NCBI GenBank assembly: GCA_947625475.1
Contig: CANQOL010000031.1
Location: 1-42,395 of the forward strand
DNA: 42,395 nt
From: an uncultured Acetatifactor sp.
Lineage (GTDB): Bacteria > Bacillota > Clostridia > Lachnospirales > Lachnospiraceae
Direction of reading: 5' to 3'
Positions 16,235 through 23,608 of this stretch are shown piece by piece. The translations under genes and the position numbers were made by a program. Numbering within the stretch: the stretch's first letter is position 1; each line of letters starts with the position of its first letter. Under the pieces are notes generated by a model. It had not been told where the DNA came from and searched no databases. It saw nothing but the letters and a program-made list of their open reading frames with translations.

Positions 16235-16636
16235 TTACAATTTCCATTTCTCATCCAGATATGGTTTTATCATAGTCATAATTTTTTCTGCCCTTTCTAT
16301 CTGTTCTTTTGCCATATCCCTGGAAATAATTTCAAAATCCTTATAATCCGCGTTCTCTCGCAACCGATATGCTTTGTCCAGCATTTTAGATAATGCTTTA
16401 TCGAATATTCCTTCCTTCACATACATACGATTCACATAGGCAATTACGGCGGAATGTTTACTGGCATCAAAATTATCCAATGCCGTGACAGCTCTCAGTA
16501 TATGAAAAATTGCATAATAGGAACGGTTAACAGATGACTTAAAACTTCCCGCATCTATCAGGATCCTTGCGTCATTTAAATCCTCGCAGGCACATTGAAA
16601 GCGGTATTTGGATAACTCGATCAGGCTGCTTTCCAT
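16235..16636 (-). CDS. HEPN-domain protein, probable toxin of an MNT/HEPN pair
   Basis: The start at 16636 (MESSLIEL) follows GAAGGA. The 133-residue all-helical protein contains the HEPN active-site pattern R-X6-H (Arg38 to His45 in NRSYYAIFH), within the Asn-Arg-x-Tyr-Tyr-Ala context shared by HEPN toxins. In such pairs the HEPN protein is an RNase, or a target of modification, and is silenced by the nucleotidyltransferase. Its start overlaps the end of the upstream nucleotidyltransferase gene by 16 nt, which supports translational coupling. The LytTR gene starts 49 nt downstream on the same strand. Confidence 0.85.
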   Translation of the reverse strand: MESSLIELSKYRFQCACEDLNDARILIDAGSFKSSVNRSYYAIFHILRAVTALDNFDASKHSAVIAYVNRMYVKEGIFDKALSKMLDKAYRLRENADYKDFEIISRDMAKEQIERAEKIMTMIKPYLDEKWKL

Positions 16637-16947
16637 AACACGATTCCTTCTTTCTCCACATTTTGATAAAAGGGCAGTACGTCCATCCATGTTCTGAAAT
16701 GTTCTGCATCGATATCAATGACAGAAAAGACCTTATCATATTTTAAATTCATATCGACCACAAAATCTGATAACCTATCTTCCGTATCTGCATCCAGCTT
16801 GCCGTACATAACTAGAGCAATATCAATGTCGGATCCTTCTGTATCCCTGCCTCTGGCAACAGAGCCATACAAAACGATTTTTACGAGTCTGTCTTCCAAA
16901 ATATGCAAGAAGCCGTTTACAAGCTCGCTGCGAATCCTCTCTTCCAT
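16621..16947 (-). CDS. MNT nucleotidyltransferase, probable antitoxin
   Basis: The start at 16947 (MEERIRSELV) has AGGGAGGTGG just upstream. The 108-residue minimal nucleotidyltransferase has a complete GSX10DXD motif (Gly28, Ser29, Asp40, Asp42 in YGSVARGRDTEGSDIDI). In characterised MNT/HEPN systems this enzyme AMPylates the HEPN toxin to neutralise it. Gene order (antitoxin first, overlapping the toxin) fits that model. An extended -10 promoter lies at 17008-17016. The local DNA is AT-richer than the neighbouring exporter genes, consistent with acquisition. Confidence 0.85.
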   Translation of the reverse strand: MEERIRSELVNGFLHILEDRLVKIVLYGSVARGRDTEGSDIDIALVMYGKLDADTEDRLSDFVVDMNLKYDKVFSVIDIDAEHFRTWMDVLPFYQNVEKEGIVLWKAA

Positions 16948-17007
16948 CCAAGTCCACCTCCCTAAGATTGTTTCATGCTGATCCGCGGACGCTTTTCCTG
17001 TGGACAT

Positions 17008-17016
17008 ATTATACCA
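17008..17016 (-). promoter_or_regulatory. Extended -10 promoter for the MNT/HEPN pair
   Basis: Minus-strand TGGTATAAT (TATAAT at 17008-17013) lies about 60 nt upstream of the MNT start. No good -35 box is seen, which the extended -10 can compensate for. Confidence 0.5.
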
Positions 17017-17135
17017 CCTAACCCCGGCAAAATCTATCACCATATCTGTGTTTTCTTCCAAACGGCAGCAGGCTCGGCCCGGATAGGCGGGGTCCTTTTA
17101 TGCGGACAGTAGATTTTTAACGTCTTTTGATGTAG

Positions 17136-17141
17136 TATAAT
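17136..17141 (+). promoter_or_regulatory. TATAAT -10 box ahead of decayed genes
   Basis: A perfect TATAAT lies 18 nt before a GAAGGAGGTGG ribosome site and the ATG at 17159. The -35 region is only T-rich. It points away from the MNT promoter. Confidence 0.45.
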
Positions 17142-17158
17142 CTGTAGAAGGAGGTGGA

Positions 17159-17254
17159 ATGAGAGTGTACAAAAATATCATGTCAATTTTGCGCTGCCCA
17201 CACTGCGGAACAGGGTTTGCTCTTGTAGAAGGTCAGGCAGAAGGAGAAGAATGA
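17159..17254 (+). pseudogene. Zinc-ribbon N-terminal fragment, possibly of an RlmA-type methyltransferase
   Basis: After a strong GAAGGAGGTGG site the frame encodes 31 residues with a CPHCG knuckle (ILRCPHCGTGF) and stops at 17252. Beyond the stop the same frame continues as KCR, a second stop, then CAACNKVSLH, so the second CxxC knuckle is still visible behind two in-frame stops. This resembles the N-terminal zinc ribbon of an rRNA methyltransferase or similar protein, but the body of the gene is missing. I regard it as a remnant, not a functional small protein. Confidence 0.5.
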
Positions 17255-17328
17255 AAATGCAGATAGTGCGCAGCGTGTAATAAGGTTTCATTGCACAATA
17301 GAATTATCATTTGATGAGGAAAAACACA

Positions 17329-17712
17329 ATGGAGTACAAGTTCAACGAAAAAGTGTCTGCAAAAGCATTGGCTGACTTGCGGGAATCTGTGGGCTGGAAC
17401 AGGATGGAAGGGGAGTACAAAAGCCCTTTGATGACATCGTATTACCATATTGCCGTTTATTAAGATGAAAAGCTGATTGGGTATATTGACAGCGTGTCAA
17501 ACGGAGTGACGGATGCGTATATTCAGGATTTAATAGTTTGTCCGGATTATCAGGGAAAAGGGCTTGGCACGGACCTGATGAATCAAATGATTCAATGTCT
17601 GAAGGAAAAGCGCATCTACATGATTTCAGTGGTCTATGAGGAAAGCCTGAAGCCGTTTTATGAGCGGTTTGGTTTTTATAACATGCTGTGCGGGCAAATG
17701 GAAACCTATTAG
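17329..17712 (+). pseudogene. GNAT acetyltransferase with an in-frame stop
   Basis: From ATG 17329 the frame reads MEYKFNEKVSAKALADLRES to YYHIAVY, then TAA at 17461-17463, then resumes in the same frame as DEKLIGYIDSVSNGVTDAYI. The acetyl-CoA binding motif follows (LIVCPDYQGKGLGTDLM) and the gene ends with FYERFGFYNML at 17712. A single C-to-T change in a CAA codon would explain the stop. Without it this would be a normal 127-residue GNAT protein. Reinitiation at GTG 17494 could yield only a C-terminal piece. It lies in the same decayed stretch as the zinc-ribbon fragment. Confidence 0.8.
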
Positions 17713-17772
17713 GAATCGGAGCTGTTTGCCCCTGCGCCCATGCCGTACAGGGACAAAAGCCCATAATTTTTC

Positions 17773-17801
17773 TTTACAGACGGCTCGAAAACCGATACAA
17801 T
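17773..17801 (+). promoter_or_regulatory. Near-consensus sigma-A promoter of the MetY-like gene
   Basis: TTTACA (17773-17778), a 17-nt spacer and TACAAT (17796-17801) lie 64 nt before the ATG. The leader is too short for a SAM or T-box riboswitch. Confidence 0.75.
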
Positions 17802-17865
17802 ACCCTTATGTGAGCAGGCCCCGGCCTGGCCCGAAATCAGAATCTACCGAAGGAGGCAATCTGCC

Positions 17866-19149
17866 ATGAACGATTACAGGATCGACACAAAATGTGTCCA
17901 GGCCGGCTACCGGCCGGGCAATGGGGAGCCCCGCCAGATCCCCATCATTCAGTCCACCACCTTTAAATATGACACCAGCGAGGATATGGGGAAGCTCTTT
18001 GATCTGGAGGCGGAGGGGTACTTTTATTCCCGGCTCCAGAACCCTACCAATGATTATGTGGCTGCCAAAATCGCGGCCTTAGAGGGCGGCAGCGCCGCCA
18101 TGCTGACCTCATCGGGCCAGGCCGCCAACTTTTTCGCCCTCTTCAACATCTGTGAGTGCGGGAGCCATATTGTCTCATCCTCGTCCATCTACGGCGGAAC
18201 CTTTAACCTGCTCTCCGTCACCATGGCCAAAATGGGCATCCAGGTGACCTTTGTCTCTCCGGACTGCACGGAGCAGGAGCTGGACGCCGCCTTTCAGGAA
18301 AACACCCGGGCGGTGTTCGGGGAGACTATTGCCAACCCCGCCCTGACGGTGCTGGATATCGAAAAATTTGCCCAGGCGGCCCATCGCCACGGAGTGCCCT
18401 TGATTGTGGACAACACCTTTCCCACCCCGGTGAACTGCCGCCCCATTGAGTGGGGAGCGGATATCGTCACCCACTCCACCACCAAATATATGGACGGCCA
18501 CGGTGCCGCTGTGGGAGGCGCTGTGGTGGATTCCGGCCGCTTTGACTGGATGGCCCATAAAGAGAAGTTTCCGGGCCTGTGTACCCCCGATGAGTCCTAC
18601 CACGGTATCATCTACGCAGAAAAATTTGGCATGGGCGGCGCCTTTATCACTAAGTGTACCTCCCAGCTCATGCGGGATCTGGGCTGCGTCCAGTCCCCTC
18701 AGAGCGCGTTCCTCTTAAACTTAGGTCTGGAGTCCCTTCATGTGCGGATGGCCCGCCATGTGGAGAACGGCCAGGCGGTGGCTGAGTTCCTTCAGAGCCA
18801 TCCCAAGGTGGCCTACGTGAACTACTCCGGGCTGCCGGAGAGCCCCTACTACGAGAGGGCGAAAAAGTATCTGCCCCAGGGGGGCTGCGGCGTGGTGTCC
18901 TTTGAGCTGAAGGGAGGACGGGCCGCGGCGGAGGTCTTTATGGAGCACCTGAAGCTGGCCGCCATTGAAACCCATGTGGCAGACGCCCGCACCTGCTGCC
19001 TGAATCCCGCCACCTCCACCCACCGGCAGATGAACGAGGAACAGCTGGCTGCCGCCGGGGTTCCCGCCGGGCTGGTGCGCACGTCCTGCGGCCTGGAGGA
19101 CAAGGCAGATCTGATTGCGGACCTGGCCCAGGCGCTGGAGGCCATTTAA
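17866..19149 (+). CDS. metY: O-acetylhomoserine sulfhydrylase (MetY-like PLP enzyme)
   Basis: This 427-residue enzyme belongs to the Cys/Met-metabolism PLP family and its length fits MetY. It starts with the family pattern TKCVQAGYRPGNGEPRQIPI and IQSTTFKYDT. It has YSRLQNPTNDYVAAKIAALE for substrate and cofactor contacts, LIVDNTFPTP with the PLP-ring Asp, and the Schiff-base Lys207 in HSTTKYMDGHG. It probably makes homocysteine from O-acetylhomoserine and sulfide in the cytoplasm. AAGGAGG precedes the ATG. It appears monocistronic, with its own promoter and a hairpin after the stop. A gamma-lyase or other gamma-replacement specificity cannot be excluded. Confidence 0.85.
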   Translation: MNDYRIDTKCVQAGYRPGNGEPRQIPIIQSTTFKYDTSEDMGKLFDLEAEGYFYSRLQNPTNDYVAAKIAALEGGSAAMLTSSGQAANFFALFNICECGSHIVSSSSIYGGTFNLLSVTMAKMGIQVTFVSPDCTEQELDAAFQENTRAVFGETIANPALTVLDIEKFAQAAHRHGVPLIVDNTFPTPVNCRPIEWGADIVTHSTTKYMDGHGAAVGGAVVDSGRFDWMAHKEKFPGLCTPDESYHGIIYAEKFGMGGAFITKCTSQLMRDLGCVQSPQSAFLLNLGLESLHVRMARHVENGQAVAEFLQSHPKVAYVNYSGLPESPYYERAKKYLPQGGCGVVSFELKGGRAAAEVFMEHLKLAAIETHVADARTCCLNPATSTHRQMNEEQLAAAGVPAGLVRTSCGLEDKADLIADLAQALEAI

Positions 19150-19175
19150 AGGAAGATTTTCTTCTAAAGTACAGT

Positions 19176-19200
19176 CCAAAGTGTCAATTTGGCACTTTGG
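19176..19200 (+). terminator. Hairpin after the MetY-like gene
   Basis: CCAAAGTG (19176-19183) pairs with CACTTTGG (19193-19200) across a 9-nt loop, 27 nt after the stop. There is no T-run, so it may stabilise the transcript end rather than terminate. The remaining space to 19338 shows nothing else convincing. Confidence 0.45.
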
Positions 19201-19338
19201 CAATGTCCGAAGCAAATTTGGCAGGATGTTTTACTGACGCTTCAAGCGACAGTCCCTGACGGGTTTTGGAAGGGACACGGAAACTAAAAGGGAAGGAGAG
19301 AAGCCGAATGGTACGCGCGGCGGTGTGAGAGGACAGCT

Positions 19339-19995
19339 TTAATAATTTCTGCTGATATAGTCGATTTCCTCCACGCCCTCCAGGGCATTCAGCTTCAGGG
19401 CCAGATAAAAGAAATACCCGGACAGGAGGTTGGCCAGATCCAGAAGCCGGTCCGGCACAGGGTGCCCCGCCTGGCAGTGGCGGTAAATGAGGCGCACCAG
19501 CATCTTGCTCTTCACCCGCAGCAGGTGGGCGATGCAGGCGCTCTCGCAGCCCTGGGTCAGCACAAACCGCCGGCACCGTTCCCCGCACTCCCTCCGCAGG
19601 CGCTCCCCGGCCGCCTCCAGCCGCCGGGTCTCATCCTCGGTCACCGTCAGGTGGGTGCGCAGAGTGGGGTTGATGTGGTAAATCAGCTCACAGATCCACA
19701 AAAGCTCCTTCTGCAGCCTGGCATACTCCATCTGGCGGCTGAGTGCCGCCTGCCAGCCGGAAGAGACCTGCGGCCCGGCTGTTTTTCCCGCGGCCTCTGC
19801 CGCCGCCTCAGCCGCCGCAGGGCCTGTCAGCTCCCCGGCCGCCTTTGCCCGGGAGCCCGCCTCCGCCGTCTTTGCCGCCAGCAGCCCGGTCTGGCTGGCC
19901 ATCTCATCCGTCAGCAGTTCAAAATCGCACCGCAGATCCTCCCCTCCGTCGCACAAAAAAGGGTATGCCTCATACGGGCTTCGATAAAGGTTCAT
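19339..19995 (-). CDS. Divergent cobalamin adenosyltransferase-like protein
   Basis: This 218-residue, mainly helical protein is the last gene of the riboswitch-controlled B12 operon. Its second half follows the PduO-type adenosyltransferase plan: a helix with RFVLTQGCESACIAHLLRV, a basic helix VKSKMLVRLIY, and a final DLANLLSGYFFYLALKLNAL helix. The usual RRxER-type ATP contact is replaced by RVKSKMLVR, and an Ala/Glu/Gly-rich segment (about residues 45-75) is inserted. It starts 26 nt inside the end of the ATPase gene, so it should be co-translated. A role in adenosylating imported corrinoid is inferred from fold-like pattern and context; a corrinoid chaperone is an alternative. Confidence 0.55.
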   Translation of the reverse strand: MNLYRSPYEAYPFLCDGGEDLRCDFELLTDEMASQTGLLAAKTAEAGSRAKAAGELTGPAAAEAAAEAAGKTAGPQVSSGWQAALSRQMEYARLQKELLWICELIYHINPTLRTHLTVTEDETRRLEAAGERLRRECGERCRRFVLTQGCESACIAHLLRVKSKMLVRLIYRHCQAGHPVPDRLLDLANLLSGYFFYLALKLNALEGVEEIDYISRNY

Positions 19996-20773
19996 TTTTA
20001 TCTCCTTCCTCCCACCGCTTCAGGGCGCTGCGCATATAGGCCCCCACATCCAGTCCGTAGACCTCGTTCAGCAGTTCGGGTTTAAAATGCTCCGCCTGCT
20101 CCAGCGCCGCGATCCGGCCATTCTCCATCAGCAGCACCCGGTCCGCAAAGGACAGGGCCAGATTGATGTCGTGAAACACTCCCACCAGGCACCGGTTCCC
20201 CCGGCCGGCCCACTCCTTCAAATGCTCCGCCAGCTCCACCTGGTATTTCAGATCCAGATGGTTGGTGGGCTCGTCCAGCAGGATCACCTGGGGATCCTGG
20301 GCAAAGGTCCTGGCCAGGTACACTCTCTGGAGCTGTCCCCCGGAGAGCTCTGTGATCAGCCGGTCCGCCAGGGGCAGCATCCCCACCTTCCGCAGACTTT
20401 CCTCCACAATGCTCTCGTCCTCCGGGTTTTTCCCTGCAAACAGGCCCCGTTTCCGGTGAACATACCGGCCCAGCATCACCGTCTCATACACCGTGTAGGC
20501 AAAATAGGTCTCGGACAGCTGGCTCATCAGGGCGATTCTCCGCCCTCTCTGCCGGGCGCTCATCCCCGCCAGGCTCTGTCCCTCCACCGAGACCTCTCCC
20601 TCCACGGGCAGAATGCCGGCCAGTCCCCGCAGCAGCGTGGTTTTGCCGCAGCCGTTGGGCCCCAGGATACAGAGGCTCTCTCCCTCATCCACCTGAAAGG
20701 AGATATCCTTCACCACCGGATCCCCCCCGTAGCCGCAGCGGATATGTTCTGCCTTCAGCAACGTCTTTTTCAT
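19970..20773 (-). CDS. btuD: BtuD/FecE-like ABC importer ATPase
   Basis: This 267-residue cytoplasmic ATPase of the iron-siderophore/B12 type has Walker A GPNGCGKTTLL at about residues 37-48, signature LSGGQLQRVYLAR, Walker B VILLDEPTNHLD and an H-loop histidine in GVFHDINLAL. It drives the permease encoded just upstream, whose stop overlaps this ATG in an ATGA arrangement. Substrate assignment to corrinoids comes from the cobalamin riboswitch upstream and the adenosyltransferase-like gene downstream; by sequence alone it could serve a siderophore. Confidence 0.88.
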   Translation of the reverse strand: MKKTLLKAEHIRCGYGGDPVVKDISFQVDEGESLCILGPNGCGKTTLLRGLAGILPVEGEVSVEGQSLAGMSARQRGRRIALMSQLSETYFAYTVYETVMLGRYVHRKRGLFAGKNPEDESIVEESLRKVGMLPLADRLITELSGGQLQRVYLARTFAQDPQVILLDEPTNHLDLKYQVELAEHLKEWAGRGNRCLVGVFHDINLALSFADRVLLMENGRIAALEQAEHFKPELLNEVYGLDVGAYMRSALKRWEEGDKNEPLSKPV

Positions 20774-21927
20774 CCCTTCCTCCTTCCCTTTGCAAAATAA
20801 ATATAGAGAAAGAAGGGGGCCCCCAGCAGGGCGGTGACGGAGCCGACGGGAATCTCCCTGGGAGAGGCCAGGGTTCTGGCCGCCAGGTCACAGAGCACCA
20901 TAAAGGCTCCGCCGAATAAAGCGCTGGCGGGCAGCACCCTCCTGTGGGAGGAGCCGAAAAACCGCCGCACCACATGGGGCGCCACCAGATCCACAAAGCC
21001 AATGATCCCGGCAAAGGCCACCGCCGTCCCCGTCAGTACCGCCACTGTGCCGATCAAAATCCACTTGCAGCGCTTTAAATCCACTCCCATCCCCAGGGCC
21101 TGTTCCTCCCCGAAGGTCATAATGTCCATCTCCCGGGAAAAGCCTGCGAACACCCCCAGGCACAGTACCAGGACTGCCGCCAGAGCCGCCACGCTGCTCC
21201 AGTCCTTCATGGAAAAGCTGCCCAGCAGCCAGAGATTGATCCTCTGGGAATAGGCAGGGGAAAGCGCGGCCAGAAGATTCATCACCGCGGTAAAGAAAAG
21301 GGACAGCACCATGCCCACCAGCACGATGGTGACATTGGAAAGCCCCCGGTCAATGCGGGAGGTGATCCCCAGCACCAAAATCACCGTAATCAGGCCAAAG
21401 CCAAAGCTGACTCCGGGCAGCAGGATGGCGCCCAGAAGGCCGGAGGCCCCCGTCACGATTACCAGAGCGGCCCCTAAGCCTGCGCCGGCGGAAACCCCCA
21501 GCCCATAGGAGGATGCCAGCGGGTTTTTCAGCACCGACTGCATGACCACGCCGCAGACGGACATAGCGGCCCCCACAAGGAAGGCCAGCAGCACCCGGGG
21601 CAGCCGGATCTGCATCACCAGGGTCCGGGTCACATTGTCCACCCGGGAGGCGCCGCCCCCGCTTTCCCCGGGTTCTTCCGCCCGGGAGGCATTATCCCCG
21701 CTTTCCCCGGGTTCTTCCGCCCGGGAGGCATCAGCTCCGCTTCCCCCGGTTCCTTCTTCCGTCCGGGAGGCGCCGCCCCCCGGGGTTTGTGCCCGGGGGA
21801 GCAGTTCCTCCCCCAGCACAGTCAGGATCTTTACGGGGGAGATCATAACACTCCCCAGTCCGATCCCCAGGATCACGGCGGCCAGGGCCGCCGCGATCAG
21901 TAAAAGAAATTTCCGCTTACTTTCCAT
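20770..21927 (-). CDS. btuC: BtuC/FecCD-like permease with repeat-bearing insert
   Basis: This 385-residue membrane protein of the FecCD family is predicted to have about ten helices. The hallmark RLPRVLLAFLVGAAMS segment and the LKNPLASSYGLGVSAGAGLG segment are present, and it ends with a PREIPVGSVTALLGAPFF motif. The family is normally about 330-350 residues. The extra length is an insert at about residues 44-98, in the first extracytoplasmic loop, made of three 13-residue repeats (SRAEEPGESGDNA type). Its start overlaps the binding-protein stop by 11 nt. It should carry corrinoid across the membrane with the adjacent ATPase. Confidence 0.87.
   Translation of the reverse strand: MESKRKFLLLIAAALAAVILGIGLGSVMISPVKILTVLGEELLPRAQTPGGGASRTEEGTGGSGADASRAEEPGESGDNASRAEEPGESGGGASRVDNVTRTLVMQIRLPRVLLAFLVGAAMSVCGVVMQSVLKNPLASSYGLGVSAGAGLGAALVIVTGASGLLGAILLPGVSFGFGLITVILVLGITSRIDRGLSNVTIVLVGMVLSLFFTAVMNLLAALSPAYSQRINLWLLGSFSMKDWSSVAALAAVLVLCLGVFAGFSREMDIMTFGEEQALGMGVDLKRCKWILIGTVAVLTGTAVAFAGIIGFVDLVAPHVVRRFFGSSHRRVLPASALFGGAFMVLCDLAARTLASPREIPVGSVTALLGAPFFLYIYFAKGRRKG
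21650..21779 (-). repeat. 39-bp tandem repeat in the permease gene
   Basis: Three 39-bp copies encode SRAEEPGESGxxA in the loop after the first membrane helix. The central two copies are nearly identical; the first is diverged. Confidence 0.75.
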
Positions 21928-23095
21928 AATACTCCGGATAAACTGCCTCCGCCATCTGCTCCAGGGCCTTTACGATGTTCTGGTTGGGCAGGGAGGAAGC
22001 CATGTTGTCAATATAGTAAACCGCTCCGTTCTGCACAGCCGTCAGCGCATCCCATCCGCTGCGGTCCATAATTTCCTGGGTAGGATTCTCAATATAATTT
22101 ACATTGGTGAGAATCACATCCGGATTGGCCGCCACAACGGTCTCTTCGCTCACGGACAGCCATCCCTCCTGGTCCGCCAGAATATTCTCCGCTCCCAGGA
22201 TTTCGATCATCTCATTCAGGAACACACCGCTTCCGAAGCTGTACATATAAGGGGCGGCCGAGATCTCAAAGTACACCTTTTTCTTCTCCGTGATGGAAGC
22301 GCCAATGGCCGAAACAGCGCCGATCCGCGCCTCCATGTCCGCGATCAGGGCCTCTCCTTTTTCCGTCTCTCCCAGCACGGCCGCGATAAAGGCCACATCG
22401 CTCTCCACGTCCGCTATGCTGTCGCTGGTGGGGATGCAGACCACGCAGACCCCCAGATCTGTCAGAGGCTCAAAGGGATTTTCCTGACCCGGCAGGGACA
22501 GGTTGGTCACCATAAGGATGTCCGGATGCAGGGCCGCCAGCTGCTCTAAATCCGGCGTGACCGTATCCAGCACCAGGCACTGATCCTCCGCCGGGATGCC
22601 CTCCAGGCCCTTGCTGTTGGCGTCATAGGCAGTGATTTTGTCCCCGTATCCCAGGGCGATCACCGTCTCCGCGATAGAGGGCGCCAGCAGGGCGATAGAG
22701 TTGATTTCCTCCGGCACACTGATTTGGGCGCCGCTGGGATCCACCGTGGGACGGGAATTTTCCGCCGAAGCGCCCTCCTGGGACGCCTGGCCGCCTTCTT
22801 CGGATGCCTGGCCGTCCTCTCCGGACGCCTGGCCGCCTTCTTCGGACGCCTGGCCGCCTTCTTCGGATGCCTGGCCGTCCTCTCCGGACGCCTGGCCGCC
22901 TTCTTCGGACGCCTGGCCGCCTTCTTCGGATGCCTGGCCGTCCTCTCCGGACGCCTGGCTGCTCTCCAGGGCCGCCTGACTGTTCTCCCCGGCGCCGGAT
23001 GATGACGGCTCATCCCCGCCGCAGGCAGTCAGGCAAAGCACCAAGACCAATGCCATCAGCAAGCTGATTTGTTTTGTGAGTTTTCGTTTCTTCAA
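21917..23095 (-). CDS. btuF: BtuF-like corrinoid-binding lipoprotein
   Basis: A TTG start at 23093-23095 is chosen because GGAGG lies eight bases upstream and the next residues (KKRKLTKQ, then a hydrophobic core ending LTAC) form a complete lipoprotein signal. The product of about 392 residues has an acidic repeat linker (about residues 45-110). A class III (TroA/BtuF-like) binding fold follows, with SIALLAPSIAETVIALG, HPDILMVTNLSL and NPDVILTNVNYIENP. It is the first gene after the cobalamin riboswitch and terminator and overlaps the permease gene, so it should capture corrinoids outside the membrane. The linker is unusually long for this class. Confidence 0.85.
   Translation of the reverse strand: MKKRKLTKQISLLMALVLVLCLTACGGDEPSSSGAGENSQAALESSQASGEDGQASEEGGQASEEGGQASGEDGQASEEGGQASEEGGQASGEDGQASEEGGQASQEGASAENSRPTVDPSGAQISVPEEINSIALLAPSIAETVIALGYGDKITAYDANSKGLEGIPAEDQCLVLDTVTPDLEQLAALHPDILMVTNLSLPGQENPFEPLTDLGVCVVCIPTSDSIADVESDVAFIAAVLGETEKGEALIADMEARIGAVSAIGASITEKKKVYFEISAAPYMYSFGSGVFLNEMIEILGAENILADQEGWLSVSEETVVAANPDVILTNVNYIENPTQEIMDRSGWDALTAVQNGAVYYIDNMASSLPNQNIVKALEQMAEAVYPEYYGK
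22781..22972 (-). repeat. 63-bp higher-order tandem repeat encoding QASxExG heptads
   Basis: A 21-bp unit encodes seven residues (QASGEDG or QASEEGG). Three units make a 63-bp block repeated almost exactly nearly three times. It is in frame and forms the flexible acidic linker between the lipid anchor and the binding domain. Confidence 0.9.
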
Positions 23096-23122
23096 CTTTC
23101 TTTTCCTCCGTTTTCCCCCGAC

Positions 23123-23156
23123 AAAAAAGAACACCCTGTCATATACGAAGGGTGTT
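23123..23156 (-). terminator. Riboswitch expression-platform terminator
   Basis: AACACCCT and AGGGTGTT (23149-23156 and 23130-23137 in plus coordinates) pair and are followed on the minus strand by TCTTTTTTG. It sits between the cobalamin aptamer and the binding-protein start, the expected place for corrinoid-dependent termination. Confidence 0.85.
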
Positions 23157-23169
23157 TTTGCCGTCAAAA

Positions 23170-23335
23170 AACAGACACAAATTCATCCATCGTGAACTTG
23201 CGCAGGACAGACTCAGCGATCTGGCTTAGCAAGACGCAGGCGCCTTGCATCACAGTGGCGGGACCGTGCGGGATTCTCACCCGGCTTCTCTGAATAAATG
23301 CCTGACCTTTGTATATGAAAATCGTATTCTCTTTT
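23170..23335 (-). ncRNA. Cobalamin riboswitch
   Basis: The minus strand contains the conserved B12-box region: GCCGGGTGAGAATCCCGC, then ACGGTCCCGCCACTGTGA (about 23248-23284), followed by TGCTAAGCCAGATCGC (about 23215-23230), the counterpart of the AAGYCAGGA element. The aptamer lies directly after a consensus promoter and before an intrinsic terminator. High intracellular adenosylcobalamin should favour termination and switch off uptake. Exact ends are approximate. Confidence 0.9.
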
Positions 23336-23368
23336 TCAGGATATTGGCCGCTTTCTGCGGCAAGGTTG

Positions 23369-23397
23369 ATTATAGAGGATGAGACCGGTCTTGTCAA
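23369..23397 (-). promoter_or_regulatory. Consensus sigma-A promoter of the B12 operon
   Basis: Minus-strand TTGACA (23392-23397), exactly 17 nt, TATAAT (23369-23374). Both hexamers are perfect, so control must come mainly from the riboswitch downstream. Transcription should begin near 23362. Confidence 0.9.
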
Positions 23398-23455
23398 TCT
23401 GTATTCTGGCTTGAGTTCTTTTTGGAACTTTCTGTTTCGCATTTTTGAAAGACGC

Positions 23456-23485
23456 TTGATTTTGCGAAATAGATTGTGGTTTAAT
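23456..23485 (+). promoter_or_regulatory. Possible promoter of the GNAT gene
   Basis: TTGATT (23456-23461), an 18-nt spacer and TTTAAT (23480-23485) lie about 125 nt before the acetyltransferase start. The rest of 23400-23608 shows nothing else assignable. Confidence 0.4.
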
Positions 23486-23608
23486 ATCCACAGAAAAAGC
23501 ATCTGTGGACTTTTGATTCCATGTGCGCCTGGCGGCGCCCCGGAATGGGGATTGATGTGAAATGTCGGCTGGAAATGATTCGGCAATCGATATTTGGAGG
23601 TGAAGAAT

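Noticed and set aside
17159..17254. Functional 31-residue zinc-ribbon microprotein
   Set aside because: The second CxxC knuckle lies beyond two in-frame stops, so the fragment cannot form a normal zinc ribbon.
17713..17865. SAM or T-box riboswitch ahead of the MetY-like gene
   Set aside because: The leader after the promoter is only about 60 nt and shows no matching conserved boxes.
22781..22972. Regular repeats that could suggest a CRISPR array
   Set aside because: The units are contiguous without unique spacers, keep a reading frame and encode a lipoprotein linker.
19970..23095. Siderophore (iron) uptake as the role of the FecCD-type transporter
   Set aside because: The family alone would allow it, but the cobalamin riboswitch and the adenosyltransferase-like gene point to corrinoids.
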